Source of the DNA: an uncultured Saprospiraceae bacterium
GTDB lineage: Bacteria > Bacteroidota > Bacteroidia > Chitinophagales > Saprospiraceae
Reading direction: 5' to 3'
Assembly: GCA_938022935.1 (NCBI GenBank)
Contig: CALIHL010000029.1
Coordinates: forward strand, 1-64,000
Length of the DNA: 64,000 nucleotides
A program made the translations under genes and the position numbers. The notes under the pieces are model-generated. The model did not search any database. It saw nothing but the letters and a program-made list of their open reading frames with translations, and had not been told where the DNA came from. Shown here one piece after another: positions 59,802 to 64,000 of this stretch. The stretch's first letter is position 1. Each line of letters begins with the position of its first letter.

Positions 59802-59971
59802 ATGCACTTCGAGCGGAGCCGAGAAGAAATTTGTTCGAAAGTATCATCTCATGTGCTTCTCGGCTCCGCTCGAAGAGCATAAAAGCGTATATATGTACTT
59901 CGAGCGTAGTCGAGAAGAGTTCTGCTCGAAGGTATAATTGCTCTTGCTTCTCGGCTCCGCTCGAAGAGCAT
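59802..59971. repeat. Tandem pair of inverted-repeat (hairpin) elements
   Basis: Unit 1: CTTCGAGCGGAGCCGAGAAG (59807-59826) with perfect inverse CTTCTCGGCTCCGCTCGAAG (59856-59875). Unit 2: CTTCGAGCGTAGTCGAGAAG (59898-59917) with CTTCTCGGCTCCGCTCGAAG (59947-59966). Both spacers 29 nt, unit period 91 nt. Confidence 0.92.
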
Positions 59972-59982
59972 GATTTTAAGGC

Positions 59983-61368
59983 TTATACGTGTTTGGATAT
60001 ATCGATACCTGTTGTTTTACGGTAGAACTCAGTAGCATAAGCATCGGTCATTCCAGAAATGTAATCCACCACTGATAGTGCCTTGATGTAAGGACGATCT
60101 GTTATCTCGTATTCTGTAAATTGGAAAGGGATCAGTCTAAGCGCCATCTTGTCTGTTCCCTTTTTGTTTTTGCGTAGTACAGCAGGGACGAACAAGGAAA
60201 GGAGATGTGACATTACGTGATAGCCTGTTATTTCAATTTCGACTACGGAGTGATGTCTGTAGATCTCATTGACAGAGAGCGTAGCTACGTCTTTGAGCGA
60301 AGGCGCTCTTTTTTCAATCTCGTCTATCAAGGTATCATTGTACGTCCCGTTGAGGATCTCTTCTTTATGATTGATAAAGGTGGTCGCTGACAACTCTGTA
60401 AGCGCATTAATAGTCTTGGCGCGGAGATAGGCGATGGAGTCATTAGCATCACGGATCTCGCTATAAGTCTTTGCGATTCGATCTACTTCTTTGCTGTCAT
60501 CTGACAAGTCACTTAGTATACCCAAAAAAGCAGCAGATGTTCTTTCCTTGGATAAGATACCCAAGCGCTGCGCATCCTCCATGTCTATGATACGATAACA
60601 GATGTCATCTGCAGCTTCAACAAGATAAACAAAAGGATGTCGCTTATATACTACCTTGTTACCCTCTTCTTGGTGCATGTGTAGCTCTTTAGCGATATCC
60701 AAGAAGGTACCTTTCTCTGTCTGAAAGAAGCCGTACTTCTTTCTATGCTTGAACGCCTTATCGATGGCTGTTGATTCGCACGGATACTTGAGGATAGAAG
60801 CAAGGGTAGAGTAGGTTAAGCCCATACCAGTAACTGGCTTATCTCGATATGGATGAGTAAGTACTCTTAAGGCGTTAGCATTGCCTTCGAATGTGACAAG
60901 GTCTTGCCACTCTTTATCATCAAAGAATGACCGTAGAGATTGACCTTCTATGATGGTTTCAGCATTCTCTATAAAGTAGTTGGATATGGCTTTCTCACCA
61001 CTATGACCAAAGGCAGGATTGCCAATGTCGTGAGCCAAGCAAGCAGCAGCTATGACACTTGCCAAGTCGATCATGTAGAAGAGCTGTGACTCTTCATCAT
61101 CACTCTTGATCTCCGTGTTGGCGATGTGGTTGCCAACAATAGAACCCAAAGATCTACCTACACTTGCTACTTCAAGTGAGTGGGTCAATCGGTTATGAAC
61201 AAAGGTGCTACCAGGTAGTGGGAAGACTTGCGTTTTGTTCTGCAGTCTTCTGAAGGATGAAGCAAAGATGAGTCTGTCAAAGTCACGCTGATATTCTGTA
61301 CGAGGTACAAGCGTCTTGTGCTTTGTACCTGTTCTTTTATTGGAATAACAATTGTCCCATCGCATCAT
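59983..61368 (-). CDS. dgt: dGTP triphosphohydrolase / HD-domain dNTPase
   Basis: RTEYQRDFDRLIFASSFRRLQNKTQVFP, HNRLTHSLEVASVGR, CLAHDIGNPAFGHSGEKAI, YLVEAADDICYRIID. Confidence 0.95.
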   Translation of the reverse strand: MMRWDNCYSNKRTGTKHKTLVPRTEYQRDFDRLIFASSFRRLQNKTQVFPLPGSTFVHNRLTHSLEVASVGRSLGSIVGNHIANTEIKSDDEESQLFYMIDLASVIAAACLAHDIGNPAFGHSGEKAISNYFIENAETIIEGQSLRSFFDDKEWQDLVTFEGNANALRVLTHPYRDKPVTGMGLTYSTLASILKYPCESTAIDKAFKHRKKYGFFQTEKGTFLDIAKELHMHQEEGNKVVYKRHPFVYLVEAADDICYRIIDMEDAQRLGILSKERTSAAFLGILSDLSDDSKEVDRIAKTYSEIRDANDSIAYLRAKTINALTELSATTFINHKEEILNGTYNDTLIDEIEKRAPSLKDVATLSVNEIYRHHSVVEIEITGYHVMSHLLSLFVPAVLRKNKKGTDKMALRLIPFQFTEYEITDRPYIKALSVVDYISGMTDAYATEFYRKTTGIDISKHV

Positions 61369-61377
61369 ACTGCAAAC

Positions 61378-61590
61378 TTACCCAATCTTGATTTGATGAC
61401 CGTCATACTCGATCATATCTCCATTTCTTAGTTTATTTCTCTTGCGATACTCTTTTTTGCCATTGACCTTGACCTCACCTTCATCGATTACAATCTTAGC
61501 ATGACCACCTGTCTGAACCCAACCTTTGACTTTTAGAAGTTTGAGTAGTTCTATAAAGTCTTGACCTTCCTTGAGTTTGAATTCTTCCAT
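61378..61590 (-). CDS. S4-domain RNA-binding protein (YbcJ-like)
   Basis: MEEFKLKEGQDFIELLKLLKVKGWVQTGGHAKIVIDEGEVKVNGKKEYRKRNKLRNGDMIEYDG. Confidence 0.9.
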   Translation of the reverse strand: MEEFKLKEGQDFIELLKLLKVKGWVQTGGHAKIVIDEGEVKVNGKKEYRKRNKLRNGDMIEYDGHQIKIG

Positions 61591-61648
61591 GCCACCAACA
61601 TACTTAATATATGCGGAACTTATAAAACCAGCGCATAGTTGATAAGTT

Positions 61649-61838
61649 ATGGACATTGGCATACACGCAGGAGGATATAGACAAGATCGACTGAGGGAGC
61701 AACAGAAGCTTAATAAAAGCTTGGTGCAGATTGCAAAAGATCAAAGTCTGTCTTCTTTGAAAAAAAAGTAAAGCAAGACTACAAGCGATTGACCGTTATG
61801 TTCAGTCTAAAAAAGAATCGCTGTCTAAGCTTTACTAG
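61649..61838 (+). pseudogene. Possible small gene interrupted by a frameshift at an A8 run (or genuine 40-aa ORF)
   Basis: ORF MDIGIHAGGYRQDRLREQQKLNKSLVQIAKDQSLSSLKKK* stops just after A8 (61760-61767). Removing one A gives a continuous 62-aa ORF ending ...SLKKSKARLQAIDRYVQSKKESLSKLY* at 61838. Confidence 0.4.
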
Positions 61839-61865
61839 ATAACACAGATCTCGGACAGTGATTAC

Positions 61866-62975
61866 TTATCCAATATCATTGTAAAAGGCCTTTTCCGCAC
61901 CCTGACTCCACTGAGTGATATCATTTTTAAAAGATCTAAACGATTCGTAGACCTTCGCACTTTGGGCATCCTGCTGAGCCAATTCATCATAGATCCGCAG
62001 TGCGATCTCTTTCATCCCAGTCATGACTTCCTTTGGGTACGATAGAATCTCAACATCGCTTTCAGCTTTTATTTTTTTAAGATAGACATTGTTCTTGGCT
62101 TCAAACTCAGAGAGCATCCGCTGGTTACTTCTATAGCACGCTGATCTGACGATCTCCTGAAGATCAAGAGGCAAAGCTTCATAGTCTCTTTTATTAATGA
62201 TGACTTCAAGTACTGACCCTGGTTCGTGCCATCCTGGATAATAGTAGTACTTGGCTATGTTATGAAATCCCATCAAATAATCATGGTATGGCCCGATCCA
62301 TTCTGTGGCATCGATAACCCCTCTTTCTAAGTTGGTGTATAGCTCGCTCCCGGGGGACAATACTGCTGTTGCTCCAGCTTCTGATATTACTTTACCACCA
62401 AGTCCTGGCATCCTCATCTTCAAGCCTTTCCAACTGTCCATAGACTCAATCTTGCGATTGAACCAGCCGCCCATCTGCACGCCAGTATTTCCTGCAAAGA
62501 AGGGTAGTATGTTAAAACGCTTGTAAGTGTCTTCCCATAGCTCTTGTCCACCACCGAATTCCATCCAAGCATTCATCTGTTGTGCGTTCATGCCAAATGG
62601 AATACTTGTGAAAAATGCAAACGCCGGTTCGATACCCGTCCAATAATAAGATGCACCGTGGCCCATCTCAACGGACCCACCACTGACGGCTTCAAAGACT
62701 TGTAAAGGTGGCACTAACTCGTTGCCACCATAGACCTTGATCTCCAGACGACCGCCCGACATAGTTTTGATCCATTTTGCAAGGTCGTTACACCCTGTAC
62801 CGACCACAGGGAAGTTAGGTGGCCATGTAGTGACCATCTTCCATTGGTACTTTTTATTGGTGATGATGTTTGGTGCTTCTACGTCTGAAACTTCTGAGGT
62901 GTTGCAGCTTGTCGCCAATACTGATCCAGCGATCCCAACTATTGCTCCTTTCTTTAAAAATTCCTTCCGTTTCAT
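61866..62975 (-). CDS. TRAP transporter substrate-binding protein (DctP family)
   Basis: Lipobox ATSC; YQWKMVTTWPPNFPVVGTGCNDLAKWIKTMSGGRLEIKVYGGNELVPPLQVFEAVSGGSVEMGHGASYYW. Confidence 0.93.
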   Translation of the reverse strand: MKRKEFLKKGAIVGIAGSVLATSCNTSEVSDVEAPNIITNKKYQWKMVTTWPPNFPVVGTGCNDLAKWIKTMSGGRLEIKVYGGNELVPPLQVFEAVSGGSVEMGHGASYYWTGIEPAFAFFTSIPFGMNAQQMNAWMEFGGGQELWEDTYKRFNILPFFAGNTGVQMGGWFNRKIESMDSWKGLKMRMPGLGGKVISEAGATAVLSPGSELYTNLERGVIDATEWIGPYHDYLMGFHNIAKYYYYPGWHEPGSVLEVIINKRDYEALPLDLQEIVRSACYRSNQRMLSEFEAKNNVYLKKIKAESDVEILSYPKEVMTGMKEIALRIYDELAQQDAQSAKVYESFRSFKNDITQWSQGAEKAFYNDIG

Positions 62976-63048
62976 ATTGCGCTTATTCGTAATAAGTGGT
63001 TAATTGTGGCGTTCAAGGACATTCACAATATCGGAAAAGATAATTAGC

Positions 63049-63525
63049 ATGAGTAAAAAGTATAATGAGCCACAAGGGCTTAATGATGTAGCTAAGTTTC
63101 ACGACACTTTCAATCTGCCAATAGTTGATGAACCTGGGATCCCAGCACCAGAACGATGTATGCTAAGGGTCAACTTGCTTCAAGAAGAACTCAACGAACT
63201 TAAAGAAGCTATAGCTGAGAATGATCTTGTAGAAGTCGCGGATGCACTCTGCGATATCCAGTATGTCTTGTCTGGAGCGATCTTAGAGTTTGGTATGGCT
63301 GATAAGTTTAAGATACTCTTTGACGAAGTGCAACGCTCTAATATGAGCAAGACTTGTAAGACTATGGAGGTTGCAAAGCGCACCCAAGCACATTATAAAT
63401 CAGAAAAAGGAACAGACTCACATATTATCCAAAAAGGAGACGAGTACTTAGTCTACCGAGAAGGAGACAACAAAGTGTTGAAGTCTATAGAATATAGTCC
63501 AGCAGATATCGCTGGCAAACTTTAA
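63049..63525 (+). CDS. MazG-like nucleoside triphosphate pyrophosphohydrolase family protein
   Basis: RVNLLQEELNELKEAIAENDLVEVADALCDIQYVLSGAILEFG; start set at MSKKYNEPQG. Confidence 0.88.
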   Translation: MSKKYNEPQGLNDVAKFHDTFNLPIVDEPGIPAPERCMLRVNLLQEELNELKEAIAENDLVEVADALCDIQYVLSGAILEFGMADKFKILFDEVQRSNMSKTCKTMEVAKRTQAHYKSEKGTDSHIIQKGDEYLVYREGDNKVLKSIEYSPADIAGKL

Positions 63526-63537
63526 TATGCTGAAGCT

Positions 63538-64000
63538 ATGAAGGTACTAATCGCGACAGATAAGTTTAAAGGCACACTTACAGCGGCAGAAGCATGTACA
63601 GCTATAGCTTCAGGTATTGAAGAATTAGATCCGTCAATTGAGACGTTTTCTATTCCATTAGCAGATGGGGGAGAAGGTTCGATCGCAACGCTTCATAGTT
63701 ATCTGGATCTTAAAGAACAATCTGTTCTCGTCAAAGACCCATTGGGCCGATCCATCATGAGCAAATATTGCATCTCTAAAGATGGAGATAGCGCATATAT
63801 CGAGTCGTCATCTGCATCAGGACTGGGCTTACTTGAAGTGGATGAACATAACCCTTTATACACGTCCACCTATGGGACTGGAGAGATGATCTTGGATGCA
63901 ATATCACATGGTGTTAGAGATGTCTATTTGTTTTTAGGTGGCACCTCGACCAATGACATGGGCATAGGCATGGCTGAAGCGTTGGGCTACGAGTTCAGAG
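63538..64000 (+). CDS. Glycerate kinase, 5' portion (runs off window end)
   Basis: MKVLIATDKFKGTLTAAEACTAIASGIEE...IPLADGGEGSIATLH...SSSASGLGLL...YGTGEMILDAISHGVRDVYLFLGGTSTNDMGIGMAEALGYEF. Confidence 0.94.
   Translation, partial: MKVLIATDKFKGTLTAAEACTAIASGIEELDPSIETFSIPLADGGEGSIATLHSYLDLKEQSVLVKDPLGRSIMSKYCISKDGDSAYIESSSASGLGLLEVDEHNPLYTSTYGTGEMILDAISHGVRDVYLFLGGTSTNDMGIGMAEALGYEFR

Noticed and set aside
59802-59971. CRISPR-like repeat-spacer array
   Set aside because: Only two units, each an inverted repeat with long complementary arms and related rather than unique spacers; no cas genes nearby.
1-64000. Prophage, transposon, toxin-antitoxin, anti-phage or secondary-metabolite island
   Set aside because: No transposase, integrase, phage structural, nuclease/helicase defence or NRPS/PKS-like protein in the ORF track; content is core-chromosomal throughout.

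Overview
The window is a typical, gene-dense Bacteroidota chromosome segment. The gene content suggests a gliding or type IX secretion (T9SS) lineage, possibly Saprospiria-like, but taxonomy cannot be settled without a search. Main blocks: (1) a complete division/cell-wall (dcw) cluster at 8.1-23.3 kb: mraZ-rsmH-ftsL-ftsI-murE-mraY-murD-ftsW-murG-murC-ftsQ-ftsA-ftsZ; (2) T9SS/gliding core genes porP/sprF-gldK-gldL-gldM-gldN at 41.9-47.5 kb, plus a gliding-associated C-terminal (CHU_C-type) protein at 6.4 kb; (3) a leucine/isovalerate catabolism operon at 47.7-52.6 kb; (4) RNase P RNA at about 54.50-54.86 kb; (5) scattered housekeeping genes (fabH 3' end, yaaA, 2-oxoacid dehydrogenase E1 fusion, miaA, kdsB, prmC, dgt, mnmD, CBS-domain cysteine synthase-like enzyme, transporters). 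I saw no rRNA, tRNA, CRISPR array, transposase, prophage, or recognisable defence or biosynthetic island. I found no convincing undescribed multi-gene system. The most interesting signals are small: a structured-RNA candidate 3' of ftsZ, a strong hairpin between ftsA and ftsZ, an internal terminator-like hairpin between murE and mraY, a tandem pair of 91-nt-period inverted repeats at 59.8 kb, a small ORF broken at an A8 run at 61.65-61.84 kb, a metal permease-DtxR-FeoA fusion, and a miaA reading frame without a usable canonical start codon.
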